Of a stretch of 64,000 nt of DNA, positions 10,862 through 23,100 are shown piece by piece. The position numbers and the translations under genes are program-made. The notes under the pieces were generated by a model that was given only the letters and a program-made list of their open reading frames with translations, ran no database searches and was not told the DNA's origin. This DNA comes from Chaenocephalus aceratus (lineage: Eukaryota > Chordata > Actinopteri > Perciformes > Channichthyidae): positions 31,711,054-31,775,053 of the forward strand of contig CM043788.1 in the NCBI GenBank assembly GCA_023974075.1. The letters run 5' to 3'. The stretch's first letter is position 1. The number at the start of each line of letters is the position of its first letter.

Positions 10862-11743
10862 ATGTATATGCGGCAGTTTCCATGTAAAGTTAGCCAACCC
10901 TCACGGCCGGGTGAAAACAGTATTTCCGGTCTCGAAGTTTTCATAATAAAACCAATGATCAAATGATTTAATAACAGTGATATCTGCAGTACTCATCCAC
11001 TAAAAAACATCAGTTTATCCTTGTTAATTATACGACATTAATTGGTTTAAATTGTGTACAATGCTTTTGTGTTTTTCCCATAGATTTCTCTCTTTCGATT
11101 GTGAGAGACACATTTCTTTTTTCAGAGGTTTTGATAGGCTAAAACATCGAACTACACCCATAATCCTGAATGTTTTAGCCGCAATGCACGTCGGGATATG
11201 GTGTTTATGCGATATGAAATCAGAAAACATTTAAAAAAAATATATATATATTTTATTCCGAGTGTTCTTTCTTTTATCTTTGGAAGTCATCACATAACGG
11301 CATTGTAATACACGGTTCGGCTGCATTAAATATTACACATCTGCCATTGTTATTTATTTATATAGCCCTGATTAGAAGACTTCTGGACAAACTGCGAAAT
11401 GCCGCGAAACTGAATATGTGACGTGGATCATAAATATATCAGCAATTAAACAACATCTTACATTTATTTTCAAACAATACGTCTCCTTGCAGTATCAACA
11501 TTAATTCGGCTGACTTTTATATTTGATCCAATTAGTAGACTGTATTTACACCATAGCGGTGCACAGCTGATAGAAAGGGACTTGTAGTTTTTAAAGATTT
11601 TCTAATTTACTGAACTACCTTTCCAACTCCTCATGCAGTTGACTGTTACAGGTCTATACAGGCTCATGGTACAATGCAGAAGCTTTCACAATAAAGTTAA
11701 TAGTAATATTATGTTTGATATTATTATGTTTTATTAACTAGAC
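10862..11743 (+). repeat. F family repeat, left arm
   Basis: About 10,940-11,080 is the inverse of 27,060-27,215, as expected for long terminal inverted repeats. About 11,160-11,640 matches, inverted, 18,330-18,830. The arm ends at 11,743 where a 14-kb block intervenes; the sequence resumes at 25,779. No coding frame. Confidence 0.65.
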
Positions 11744-12784
11744 CAGGGGGGTATACTGCGAAGCAGGATTTTCGCTTAGCTGGCTAAATTCAGGGAAAAC
11801 TCCGGCTTTCCGGTCATCCGAAGCTGGTTCTCTTTTTAGCAGGCTAGATCTCCATGGTAATATATGCTAAGCAGCTAACCTGGTCGGGACCAGGTTAGGT
11901 TGCAGGCTAAGAGCTCAACTCAGTGAAAGCACCGCCTGCTGAGCAATCAGAGCTCAGTGTGCGGAGTTTAAAGCGATCAAGTCATATTACAGGAGAAAGG
12001 AAATACAGAAAAACTGCCGTCACAGGAAAGACGGCCGGCAAAAATCACCGACTGTGTGAACGTGAACATGAATAGAATATCACCTCCATCTTCAGAGCAA
12101 TCTGACTATTATAACATTAGCATTAAGAAAGCTTACTTAAATATCGGCCACAACATAAGTAACCGGATCAGAGTACATTAAGTACAGTCCGCGGCATATC
12201 ACTTCATAATGTATCATATATCTCCTTATCTGAGTCAGCTGAGCCGTATCTGGCCGTGCAACACTCACAGTGTCACATACTGTATGCAGAAGTTTTATTT
12301 TAAGCAACACATAAGTTGACGAAACACTCGAGACAAATGTAATTGAAGTCAGATCGTGTTTTAGACGGGGCAGTGATATCATAAACCTGTTAATGTACGC
12401 ATTCAAACACTTTTTCTTTTGCCAGCTGTATTCACCTTGCAGGTGCAGCTATGTGGCTTTTATCCTGGATAAAGTGTTTAAGTCATGGATGTTTAAAGTT
12501 TAACTTCTTCATTTTTGACTAGTATTAAAGTTCACTTTTCATTCAGGAAGTATGACGCTGCGCTGTCAGTACGCTTCTCCATGTTTGTGATTGGTCGAAT
12601 GCTCCAAATACCACCCCTTTCATGTGAACACGCACCTAACTAGATAGGACACGGCTGGCTTGAGCGATCCACTTGATAACCAGCGTCGTAGTACAGTTTA
12701 GCGAGAGCGCGTATGTTTTGGATTAGGCCAACCGGCTAACTCAAACATATCCAGGTTAGGTTGAACCAGGTTCGTAGTATAGGC
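11744..12784 (+). mobile_element. T family element, full-length plus copy
   Basis: Begins CAGGGGGGTATACTGCGAAG and ends TTCGTAGTATAGGCCC. This is the cleanest complete copy: left-end block, a 24-bp perfect palindrome at 11,875-11,898 (CTAACCTGGTC-GG-GACCAGGTTAG) marking the block junction, then the common interior. The right tip lacks its last bases and is fused to the H element tip. Confidence 0.8.
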
Positions 12785-13485
<701 letters not shown>

Positions 13486-14393
13486 CAGGGGTTCTCAAAG
13501 TGCGGCCCGCGGGCCAATGGCGGCCCTCGGAAAAGTTTCTGGCGGCCCGCGATAGTTAATGTGATATTTTAATCCTCCATGGTTCGTATCTAGTAATTTA
13601 GGTTAACTTCCTGTTTCGTTTGCATGCTTTTATTTTGAAGGCGAGATAACGTGTTTGACAGGAAGTTGTGGTGGCATTGGAGACAACTTGACGGATAAAG
13701 TAGTGTCTATGTAACGGCAGAGAAAGAGAACAACGGACTGTATGTTTTAAATGTTTAGCACCCCCCGAAGAGGCCACAAGCTCTTACGTTGGGTCTGGAG
13801 TTACAAATAAATTCTGATTCATCAGTAAAGTAAAGCCTACGACCATTATTCGGAGGGAAATGCTACACTGTCATTTTTGCTAGATCAAAAGTCGAAAGTT
13901 GTCTTGGATGAGTCACTAGTTGACTGGTAAGAAATTATATGAGAAGCCGCTGTGGTGCATCTGATTAAAATGGCAGAGAAGATGTATTCTCCAAATGATG
14001 TTTATTGTAAATAAGAGGTGAATGCCAAGATATGTACACAAAATGTATGTGTGTTTGTTTGTATATATAGGTAGGCGTGTGTGTGATTGTGGTTATTTGT
14101 GTTTGCGTGTGTGGTTAAGTATATGAACGCACACAAAAGTCCGGTTATACAATAAAACAACAAGCTGTCTCTCCCAACGTCCACACTCAGGCACACTGTT
14201 ATTTCCACTGACTACCCCCAGCGCGAGCATCCCCAAACTCACTCCCTGATTGGATGCACGAGAGGAGCTATGAGGGGTGCATGCACTGGAAGTATGTCCC
14301 AAAGGCGGCAAAGTGTTCACGTGAACAGCCCGTGGCCCAAACCATCAGTCCTTCGCAACAAAAGTTGTTGGAAGTTTTCGTTGTGTAAGCGAG

Positions 14394-14746
<353 letters not shown>

Positions 14747-14948
14747 AAGGCACTTTTGAGACAAATTAATGTTTGATTAATCTTAATGTATAGTCAAGTG
14801 TATACTGTATGTATAATTGGTTAGTTAGTACAATAAAGAAAGGATTTGTTTTGGAATTATTTTGTGTTCCGTTTTTTCTTCGGCGGCCCTCAATCCAATA
14901 TTGGGTACCTAAATTGGCCCTCACTCATCAAAACTTTGAGAACCCCTG

Positions 14949-15195
14949 ATGTACATGATGTTTAGTTTGCTAGTTATGACGAAGATTACTTCATGAATGT
15001 GTACACATTCATGGTTGCTACGGTGGTTGCTATGGACGCTGCAACAGCTCCCAGACCACGTGATCAACAACAATGGCCGACCTTCGTGTTATTCTCGGTG
15101 GAAAATGCCTATTTTAAGGTTCATTTGGCCATTAAAATGCGTTTTGATGTCATTTTAATGAGTTTTTATTTGGGGTCGGGTGTGCTGCCAGAAGG
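14949..15195. repeat. H element, left arm continued
   Basis: Contains a second copy of the 75-bp segment CCTATTTTAAGGTTCATTTG, present also near 13,386 and inverted near 24,600. It ends where the LINE begins. Confidence 0.55.
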
Positions 15196-18187
15196 GTGGC
15201 AGTGAAAGCGGAGGGTCTTGACGGACCAGACCCGGGCGACAGAAGCTGGCTTTGGGGACGTGGAACGTCACCTCTCTGGGGGGGAAGGAGCCGGAGAATG
15301 TGCGGGAGGTGGAGCGTTACCAGTTGGATCTGGTTGGGCTTACCTCTACGCACAGCGTCGGCTCTGGAACCTTACTTCTGGATAGGGGTTGGACTCTATT
15401 CTTCTCCGGAGTTGCTCAAGGTGTGAGGCGCCGGGCGGGTGTGGGGATACTCACAAGTCCCCGGTTAGGTGCTTCGTTGTTGGAGTTTACCCCAGTGGAC
15501 GAGAGGGTCGCCTCCCTACGCCTGCGGGTTATGGGGGGGAAAACTCTGACTGTTGTGTGTGCTTATGCACCCAACAGCAGTTCAGAGTATACGGCCTTCT
15601 TGGAGACCCTGGAAAGAGTCCTGTATGGGGCTCCTGAAGGGGACTCTTTAATCTTGCTGGGAGACTTCAACGCACATGTGGGCAATGATGGTGACACTTG
15701 GAGGGGCGTGATTGGGAGGAACGGCCCCCCTGATCTGAACCGGAGTGGTGGTTTGTTACTGGACTTCCGTGCTAGTCATGGATTGGCCATAACAAACACC
15801 ATGTTCGAACATAAGGATGCTCATAAGTGTACGTGGTACCAGAGCACCCTAGGCAGAAGGTCCATGATCGATTTCGTTATCGTATCATCGGACCTGAGGT
15901 CGTATGTGTTGGACACTCGGGTAAAGAGAGGGGCGGAGTTGTCAACTGATCACCATCTGGAGGTGAGTTGTGTCGAGTGGCGGGGGAAGCCTCTGGATAG
16001 ACCTGGTAAGCCCAAACGTGTAGTTCGGGTGAACTGGGAACGTCTGGAGGAGGCCCAAGTTCAGGAGGCCTTCAACTCGCACCTCCGGCGGAGCTTTTCG
16101 GGCATTCCTGTGGAGGTTGGGGACATTGAACCAGAGTGGTCGGTGTTCAAAGCCTCTATTGCCGAAGCCGCGGCGGGGAGCTGTGGTCTCAAGGTCCTAG
16201 GTGCCTCAAGGGGCGGTAACCCTCGAACCTCCTGGTGGACACCGGTGGTCAGGGAAGCCGTCCGACTGAAGAAAGAGGCCTTCAGGGATTTGTTATCCCG
16301 GGGGACTCCCGAGGCAGTTGCAAGGTACCGACAGGCCCGAAGGGCAGCAGCCTCATCCGTGGCCGAGGCAAAGCAGCGGGTGTGGGAGAAGTTCGGAGAA
16401 GACATGGAGAAGGACTTTTGGGCGGCACCAAAGTTGTTCTGGAAAACTGTCCGACACCTCAGGAGGGGGAAGCAGGGGACCATCCAAGCTGTGTACAGTA
16501 AGGATGGGACGTTGTTGACCTCAACTGATGGAGTGTTAGGGCGTTGGAAGGAACACTTTGAGGAACTCCTGAACCCGACAACTCCGCCCTCTATGTTAGA
16601 GGCAGAGCTGGAGTATGACGGGGGATCAACACCAATCTCCCGGGGGGAGGTCACTGAGGTCGTCAAACAACTCCACAGTGGCAAAGCCCCGGGGGTGGAT
16701 GAGATCCGCCCGGAAATGCTGAAGGCTCTGGGTGTTGAGGGACTGTCATGGTTGACATGTCTCATCAACGTTGCGTGGAAGTCGGAAACAGTACCGAAGG
16801 AGTGGCAGACCGGGGTGGTGGTTCCCCTTTTTAAAAAGGGGGATCAGAGGGTGTGTGCCAATTACAGAGGCATCACACTACTCAGCCTCCCCGGGAAAGT
16901 TTACTCCAAGGTGCTCGAAAGGAGGGTCAGGCCGATTGTCGAACCTCAGATTGAGGAGGAACAATGCGGATTCCGTCCTGGTCGTGGAACGACGGATCAG
17001 CTTTTTACTCTTGCAAGGATCCTGGAGGGGGCCTGGGAGTACGCTTATCCGGTCTACATGTGTTTTGTAGACTTGGAGAAGGCGTATGACCGAGTTCCCA
17101 GGGAGTTACTGTGGGAGGTGCTGCGGGAGTATGGGGTGAGGGGGTCTCTACTCAGGGCCATCCAATCTCTGTACTCCCAAAGCGAGAGCTGTGTCCGGGT
17201 CCTCGGCAGTAAGTCGGACCCATTTCCGGTGAGGGTTGGCCTCCGCCAGGGCTGCGCTTTGTCACCAATCCTGTTTGTAATATACATGGATCGGATTTCG
17301 AGGCGTAGTCGTGGGGGAGGGGGTCTGCAGTTCGGTGGACTAAGGATTGCACCACTGCTTTTTGCAGATGATGTGGTTCTAATGGCTTCATCGGTCTGCG
17401 ACCTTCAGCACTCACTGGATCGGTTCGCAACCGAGTGTGAAGCGGCTGGGATGAGGATCAGCACCTCCAAATCTGAGGCCATGGTTCTCAGCAGGAAACC
17501 GATGGACTGTCCACTCCAAGTAGGGAATGAGTCCTTACCCCAAGTGAAGGAGTTCAAGTATCTCGGGGTCTTGTTCTCGAGTGAGGGAACAATGGAGCGT
17601 GAGATGGGCCGGAGAATCGGAGCAGCGGGAGCAGTACTGCAGTCGCTTTACCGCACCGTTGTGACGAAAAGGGAGCTGAGCCAGAAGGCAAAGCTCTCTG
17701 TCTACCGGGCCATTTTCGTTCCTACCCTCACCTATGGTCATGAAGGATGGGTCATGACCGAAAGAACGAGATCGCGGATACAAGCGGCCGAGATGGGTTT
17801 CCTCCGCCGGGTGGCTGGTGTCTCCCTTAGGGATAAGGTGAGAAGTTCGGTCATCAGGGAGGGACTCGGAGTTGAGCCGCTCGGAGTTGAGCCGCTCCTC
17901 CTTCGCGTTGAAAGGAGCCAGTTGAGGTGGTTCGGGCACCTAGTTAGGATGCCACCTGGGTGCCTCCCTAGGGAGGTGTTCCAGGCACGTCCAGCTGGGA
18001 AGAGACCAAGGGGTAGACCTAGGACCAGGTGGAGGGATTATATCTCTTCGCTGGCCTGGGAGCGCCTTGGGATCCCCCAGTCAGAGCTGGTTGATGTCGC
18101 CAGGGAAAAGAAAGTTTGGGGCTCTCTGCTGGAACTGCTACCCCCGCGACCCGATCACGGATAAGCGGGAGAAGATGGATGGATGGA
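15196..18187 (+). mobile_element. Rex3/RTE-like LINE, nearly full coding length
   Basis: A non-LTR retrotransposon with APE endonuclease and reverse transcriptase in one frame. It ends shortly after the stop in GATAAGCGGGAGAAGATGG and a short GATG-type tandem tail, a hallmark of Rex3/RTE elements. The 5' end is probably truncated. No target duplication was identified. Confidence 0.85.
15222..18164 (+). CDS. LINE polyprotein: APE endonuclease and reverse transcriptase
   Basis: Copies LINE RNA into DNA at nicked target sites. The frame is open from 15,222 (stop at 15,219) and has no ATG at its start, so the true N-terminus is lost or uses a non-ATG codon; [10 protein letters not shown] begins at 15,255. 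The endonuclease shows [10 protein letters not shown] (about 15,655) and STDHHLEV (about 15,943). The reverse transcriptase shows [21 protein letters not shown] (about 17,070), [13 protein letters not shown] and [11 protein letters not shown] with the catalytic Asp pair (about 17,365). A basic C-terminal region ([14 protein letters not shown]) follows. There is no RNase H. About 980 codons without a stop suggest a young copy. A 15-bp tandem duplication at 17,865-17,894 repeats LGVEP in frame. Confidence 0.93.
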   Translation, partial: RTRPGRQKLALGTWNVTSLGGKEPENVREVERYQLDLVGLTSTHSVGSGTLLLDRGWTLFFSGVAQGVRRRAGVGILTSPRLGASLLEFTPVDERVASLRLRVMGGKTLTVVCAYAPNSSSEYTAFLETLERVLYGAPEGDSLILLGDFNAHVGNDGDTWRGVIGRNGPPDLNRSGGLLLDFRASHGLAITNTMFEHKDAHKCTWYQSTLGRRSMIDFVIVSSDLRSYVLDTRVKRGAELSTDHHLEVSCVEWRGKPLDRPGKPKRVVRVNWERLEEAQVQEAFNSHLRRSFSGIPVEVGDIEPEWSVFKASIAEAAAGSCGLKVLGASRGGNPRTSWWTPVVREAVRLKKEAFRDLLSRGTPEAVARYRQARRAAASSVAEAKQRVWEKFGEDMEKDFWAAPKLFWKTVRHLRRGKQGTIQAVYSKDGTLLTSTDGVLGRWKEHFEELLNPTTPPSMLEAELEYDGGSTPISRGEVTEVVKQLHSGKAPGVDEIRPEMLKALGVEGLSWLTCLINVAWKSETVPKEWQTGVVVPLFKKGDQRVCANYRGITLLSLPGKVYSKVLERRVRPIVEPQIEEEQCGFRPGRGTTDQLFTLARILEGAWEYAYPVYMCFVDLEKAYDRVPRELLWEVLREYGVRGSLLRAIQSLYSQSESCVRVLGSKSDPFPVRVGLRQGCALSPILFVIYMDRISRRSRGGGGLQFGGLRIAPLLFADDVVLMASSVCDLQHSLDRFATECEAAGMRISTSKSEAMVLSRKPMDCPLQVGNESLPQVKEFKYLGVLFSSEGTMEREMGRRIGAAGAVLQSLYRTVVTKRELSQKAKLSVYRAIFVPTLTYGHEGWVMTERTRSRIQAAEMGFLRRVAGVSLRDKVRSSVIREGLGVEPLGVEPLLLRVERSQLRWFGHLVRMPPGCLPREVFQARPAGKRPRGRPRTRWRDYISSLAWERLGIPQSELVDVAREKKVWGSLLELLPPRPDHG

Positions 18188-19512
18188 ACAAAAACAATAA
18201 TTCAATAACGTGCTTTAACCACTAGGCGGTGCACACAAGGTACACACAGACACTTGTATGTACAACATCTGAAGATGTGTAGTTTTATTCATGCTTTCAC
18301 ATAATTTTACAGCACATTGCTATACTATTTCAGACTCAGTATTTACATTCTTACATTCAAAATTCAATCCAATTCAAATCAGTAATATCTTTAAAAACTA
18401 CAAGTCCTTTTATATCAGCTGTGCACCGTTATGGTGTAAATATAACCTATCTATGAATTATATCAATTGTAAAAGTCAGCCGAATTAGTGTTGATACTGC
18501 AAGGAGACGTATTGTGTGAAGAGAAATTGAAGATGTTTTTTAATTGTTGATATATTTATGATCCACGTCAAGTATTCAGTTTCGGCGGCATTTCTTTAGT
18601 TTTTCCAAAGGTCTTCTCATCAGGGCGCTATAAATAAAGAACTACGGCAGATCTGTAATATTTAATGCAGCCGAACCATGTATTACAATGCCGTTATGTG
18701 ATGACTTTCAAAGAGAAAAGCAAGAGCACTCGGAATTAAGTATTATTTTATTCTTTTAAAATGTTTTCCGGATTTCATATAATATAAACACCAAATCCCA
18801 GCATGCATTGCGGCTAAAACATCCAATCAGCGTAGCTGAGAATCTTGGGTAATCGCAGATACATGTTTAGTCTTCTCAAGCACCAACTATCAAATATCTC
18901 ATTTTACTCAGGTGTAACTAAAGTCTGATTTAAGGGTTGTTTATATTTCACATCATTAATCAGAATCTGCAAAGTAACTCAAATAAGTGTAGTGGAGTAA
19001 AAATACCAGGTTAACCTCTGAATTGTAGTGGAGTAGAATTACAAAGTATCAATGAGCTGTCATGTGGGTATATATTAATGCTATATATTAATGCTGCACA
19101 TTATGGACAGCGATTTTCACCCATTTATTAATTATATGTTTTACATTTGATAACACCAATGTGTTTAATACTGGCAACTTCTAATTGTGGGAAAAACGAA
19201 AACGTTCAGTAGAGACGTCCCATAGAACATTTTGCGAAACACAATAGTGTAGTGTGTAGTTCTGGGGGGCGTTCGATTCCAGTTTTGGATAGTCTGGCGT
19301 GGTTTCGTTCCATTTCAAACAGCTGTTTGACGCTGCGTAACCTTGGCGCACTGCCACTCCAACATCCAATCCCAGACCTTGAAGAGTAATCACAGGGACT
19401 GTAGTCCTAAACGATAGCTGGGGATTATGGGTAGTGTAGTGTCTTCGGCCATCCTAAACTCAAAAATGTTGACAATCGCAATGATGCTCGAAATGTCCCT
19501 TATAGGCCTACG
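18188..19512. repeat. F family repeat, rearranged second copy
   Basis: 18,197-18,830 is the inverse of the F left arm (11,160-11,640 plus the sequence after 25,800). 18,895-19,470 instead matches the F right arm (26,210-27,015) in direct orientation. One arm is therefore inverted relative to the other. It is non-coding and was hit by the LTR element at 19,513. Confidence 0.65.
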
Positions 19513-19911
19513 TGTCACGGATGAGTGAAGGAAGCAGGACCCAAATGCAGATAACTTTTGAGAAACCCTTTATTTCAAGGATAAAGGATAAATGACAAAT
19601 ACAGAACAGACCAGAACACTCTCCGGTGAACTCCGTCACCAACAAACAATGACCCAACACTGAACACAGAAAGAGACAAGACTAAATACAAGAAGGGGTA
19701 ATCATGACAACGAGAAACAGCCGGGCAGGGGAGGAGAAACACAAGGACAACAGGTGAACACAATCGGGTAATCAGGGAGGGAAACAAACAGAAAGCAGAC
19801 AGGCAGGAAACGGGGGTGAACACTTAACACAATAAGACAGGAAACCCAAAGACAAGAAAAACACCAACACAGACAAAACTACAAACGTGACATAACATGT
19901 GAATTGTGACA
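19513..19911 (-). repeat. 3' LTR (in element orientation)
   Basis: Starts TG and ends CA, with 6-bp inverted tips TGTCAC/GTGACA. It contains AATAAA on the minus strand near 19,570 (CTTGAAATAAAGGG), a likely polyadenylation signal. Identical to the other LTR by eye. Confidence 0.95.
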
Positions 19912-19930
19912 GAACCCCCCCCTCAAGGGA
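19912..19930 (-). other. Polypurine tract
   Basis: On the minus strand CTTGAGGGGGGGGGTTC immediately precedes the 3' LTR. This is the expected plus-strand primer of an LTR retroelement and fixes its orientation. Confidence 0.8.
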
Positions 19931-20170
19931 CGGATTCCAGACGTCCCTAAAAAAAACAAAACAAAAAAGTCCAAAACCCCAAGCAGGGTGGGCGGAGGGG
20001 GTCCGGAGGACGGGTCTTGGGCTGACAGCCAGGAACACAGCGGAGGACCAGGAAGGGGTCTCGGGCGGACGGCCCAGGGGGCAAGGTACAGTCCAAAAAG
20101 GGGGATTCGGGCGGACTGCCCGGGGACAAGGCAGAGAACCAGGAAGGGGTCTCGGGCGGACGGCCCGGGG

Positions 20171-23100
20171 TCAAAACAGAGTCCAAGGTGGGGACCATGG
20201 AGGACCGAAGGCAGCGGCAGGAAGAGTCAGGGACCCGGGTCCGAGGGCGAAGGCAACGGCAGGAAGAGTCAGGGGGCCGGGCCCGAGGGCGAAGACCGCG
20301 GCTCTCAGGGGGCCGGGCACGAGGGCGAAGACCGCGGCTCTCAGGGGGCCGGGCACGAGGGCGAAGACCGCGACTCTCAGGGGGCCGGGCACGAGGGCGA
20401 AGACCGCGGCTCTCAGGGGGCCGGGCTCGAGCCGGTGTCGACCGGACAGGATCAGGAGGCCGGGCAGGAAAGCGCTGATGGGCCAGTTCCGGAGATCAGG
20501 CAGGACCCGGTGTCGGCCGGACAGAAACCGGAGCCGGTCGGACAGGCTTCGGCAGGATCCCCCACGGAAAAGGACCAGGAGTTGGCAGGAACCCCGGCGA
20601 GACCGGTGATGGACATGGGGCTGGCAGGGCCCCCGGTAGAACCTCCAACGGCACGGGATATAGGGTTGGCAGGACCCCCGGCAGAAGAGTCTTCTGCGGG
20701 ACCTCCAACGGGACAGGAGAAAGGGTTGGCAGGACCCCCGGCAGAAGAGTCTTCTGCGGGACCTCCAACGGGACAGGAGAAAGGGTTGGCAGGACCCCCG
20801 GCAGAAGAGTATTCTGCGGGACCTCCAACGACACAGGACTGGCAGGACCCCCGGCAGGAGAGTAGACGGCGGGACCTCCAACGGCACAGGACACAGGGTT
20901 GGCAGGACCCCCGGCAGGGGAGTAGACGGCGGGACCTCCAACGGCACAGGACACAGGGTTGGCAGGACCCCCGGCAGGGGAGTAGACGGCGGGACCTCCA
21001 ACGGCACAGGACACAGGGTTGGCAGGACCCCCGGCAGGGGAGTAGACGGCGGGACCTCCAACGGCACAGGACACAGGGTTGGCAGGACCCCCGGCAGGGG
21101 AGTAGACGGCGGGACCTCCAACGGCACAGGACACAGAGCTGGCAGGACCCCCGGCAGGGGAGTAGACGGCGGGACCTCCAACGGGACAGGAGAAAGGGTT
21201 GGCAGGACCCCCGGCAGAAGAGTATTCTGCGGGACCTCCAATGGGACAGGAGAAAGGGTTGGCAGGACCCCCGGCAGGGGAGTAGACGGCCGGACCTCCA
21301 ACGGCACAGGACACAGGGTTGGCAGGACCCCCGGCAGGGGAGTAGACGGCGGGACCTCCAACGGCACAGGACACAGGGTTGGCAGGACCCCCGGCAGGGG
21401 AGTAGACGGCGGGACCTCCAACGACACAGGACACAGGGTTGGCAGGACCCCCGGCAGGGGAGTAGACGGCGGGACCTCCAACGGCACAGGACACAGGGTT
21501 GGCAGGACCCCCGGCAGGGGAGTAGACGGCGGGACCTCCAACGGCACAGGACACAGGGTTGGCAGGACCCCCGGCAGGGGAGTAGACGGCGGGACCTCCA
21601 ACGACACAGGACACAGGGTTGGCAGGACCCCCGGCAGGGGAGTAGACGGCGGGACCTCCAACGGCACAGGACACAGGGTTGGCAGGACCCCCGGCAGGGG
21701 AGTAGACGGCGGGACCTCCAACGGCACAGGACACAGGGTTGGCAGGACCCCCGGCAGGGGAGTAGACGGCGGGACCTCCAACGGCACAGGACACAGAGCT
21801 GGCAGGACCCCCGGCAGGGGAGTAGACGGCGGGACCTCCAACGGGACAGGAGAAAGGGTTGGCAGGACCCCCGGCAGAAGAGTATTCTGCGGGACCTCCA
21901 ACGGGACAGGAGAAAGGGTTGGCAGGACCCCCGGCAGGGGAGTAGACGGCTGGACCTCCAACGACACAGGACACAGGGTTAGCAGGACCCCCGGCAGGGG
22001 AGTAGACGGCGGGACCTCCAACGGCACAGGACACAGGGTTGGCAGGACCCCCGGCAGGGGAGTAGACGGCGGGACCTCCAACGGCACAGGACACAGGGTT
22101 GGCAGGACCCCCGGCAGGAGAGTATTCTGCGGGACCTCCAACGGCACTTGCGTAGGGGCTTGAATAGGGAATGGAGAGGGAACTCGAGCTGAGACTTGAG
22201 AGGGGACTCGAGAGGAGACTGGAGAGGGGACTCCAGAGGGGACTAGAGAAGGGAACACGAGAGGGGATTTGAGAGGGGAACTAGAGAGGGGACTCGAGGA
22301 GGGACCAGAGGAGGGACCAGAGGAGGGAACTCGAGAGGGACCAGAGGAGGGAACTCGAGAGGGAACTCGAGGGGGAACTGGAGAGGGGACTCGAGAAGGA
22401 AACGGAGAGGGAACTCGAGAAGGGACTACAGAGGGGACTAGAGGAGTAACTAGGGAAGGGAACTCGAGAGGGGAACTAGAGAGGGGACTCGAGGAGGGAC
22501 TAGAGGGCCTAAAGGAGGGAACTCGGGAGGGGACTCGAGGGGGAACTGGAGAGGGAACTTGAGATGGAAACAGAGAGGGGACTCGAACAGAGACTAAAGA
22601 GGGGACTAGAGGAGAGACTAGAGGAGGGACTAGATGAGTAACTAGAGAAGGGAACTCGAGAGGGAACTCGAGAGGGAAACTAGAGAGGGGACTCGAGGAG
22701 GAACCAGAGGAGGGAACCCGAGATGGGACCGTGGCAGCCGGGACCAGATCCGGGTCTGGAACCAAGGCAGCTGGGGTCGGGACCATGGCTGCTGGGACCA
22801 GAACTGGGGCCGAAACCCTGGCTGCAGGGACCGGAATTGAAGCCAGAAACATGGCTGCTGAAGCCAAAATCCTGTCTATAAGCTCCAGCTTCGACGCCGG
22901 AAACACGGCCGTATAGGGCGCTCCCGGAGCCGGGACCATAGCCGCTGGGGCCGGCCCTGGAGCCGGAAACATGGCTGTATGATCCAGCTCTGGAGCCCGG
23001 ATCATGACTGTGTGGGGCGGTCCCGGAGCCGGAAACATGGCTGCGGGAGCCTGCACTGGGGCAGGGACCATGGCTGCTGGGGCCGGGACTGGAACCGTGG

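Noticed and set aside
16061..17939. Minus-strand ORFs within the LINE
   Set aside because: Antisense to a well-supported reverse transcriptase frame; GC-rich coding DNA leaves them open by chance.
19988..21982. Plus-strand 664-codon ORF over the minisatellite
   Set aside because: It is open only because repeat units are 60 bp, divisible by three. It runs antisense to the LTR element and lacks a non-repetitive domain.
20496..22094. Second minus-strand ORF of 532 codons
   Set aside because: Overlaps the main ORF in another frame of the same array; only its last part is likely the old C-terminus of the main ORF.
20640..22150. CRISPR-like regular array
   Set aside because: Units are contiguous and nearly identical with no unique spacers; a eukaryotic minisatellite.
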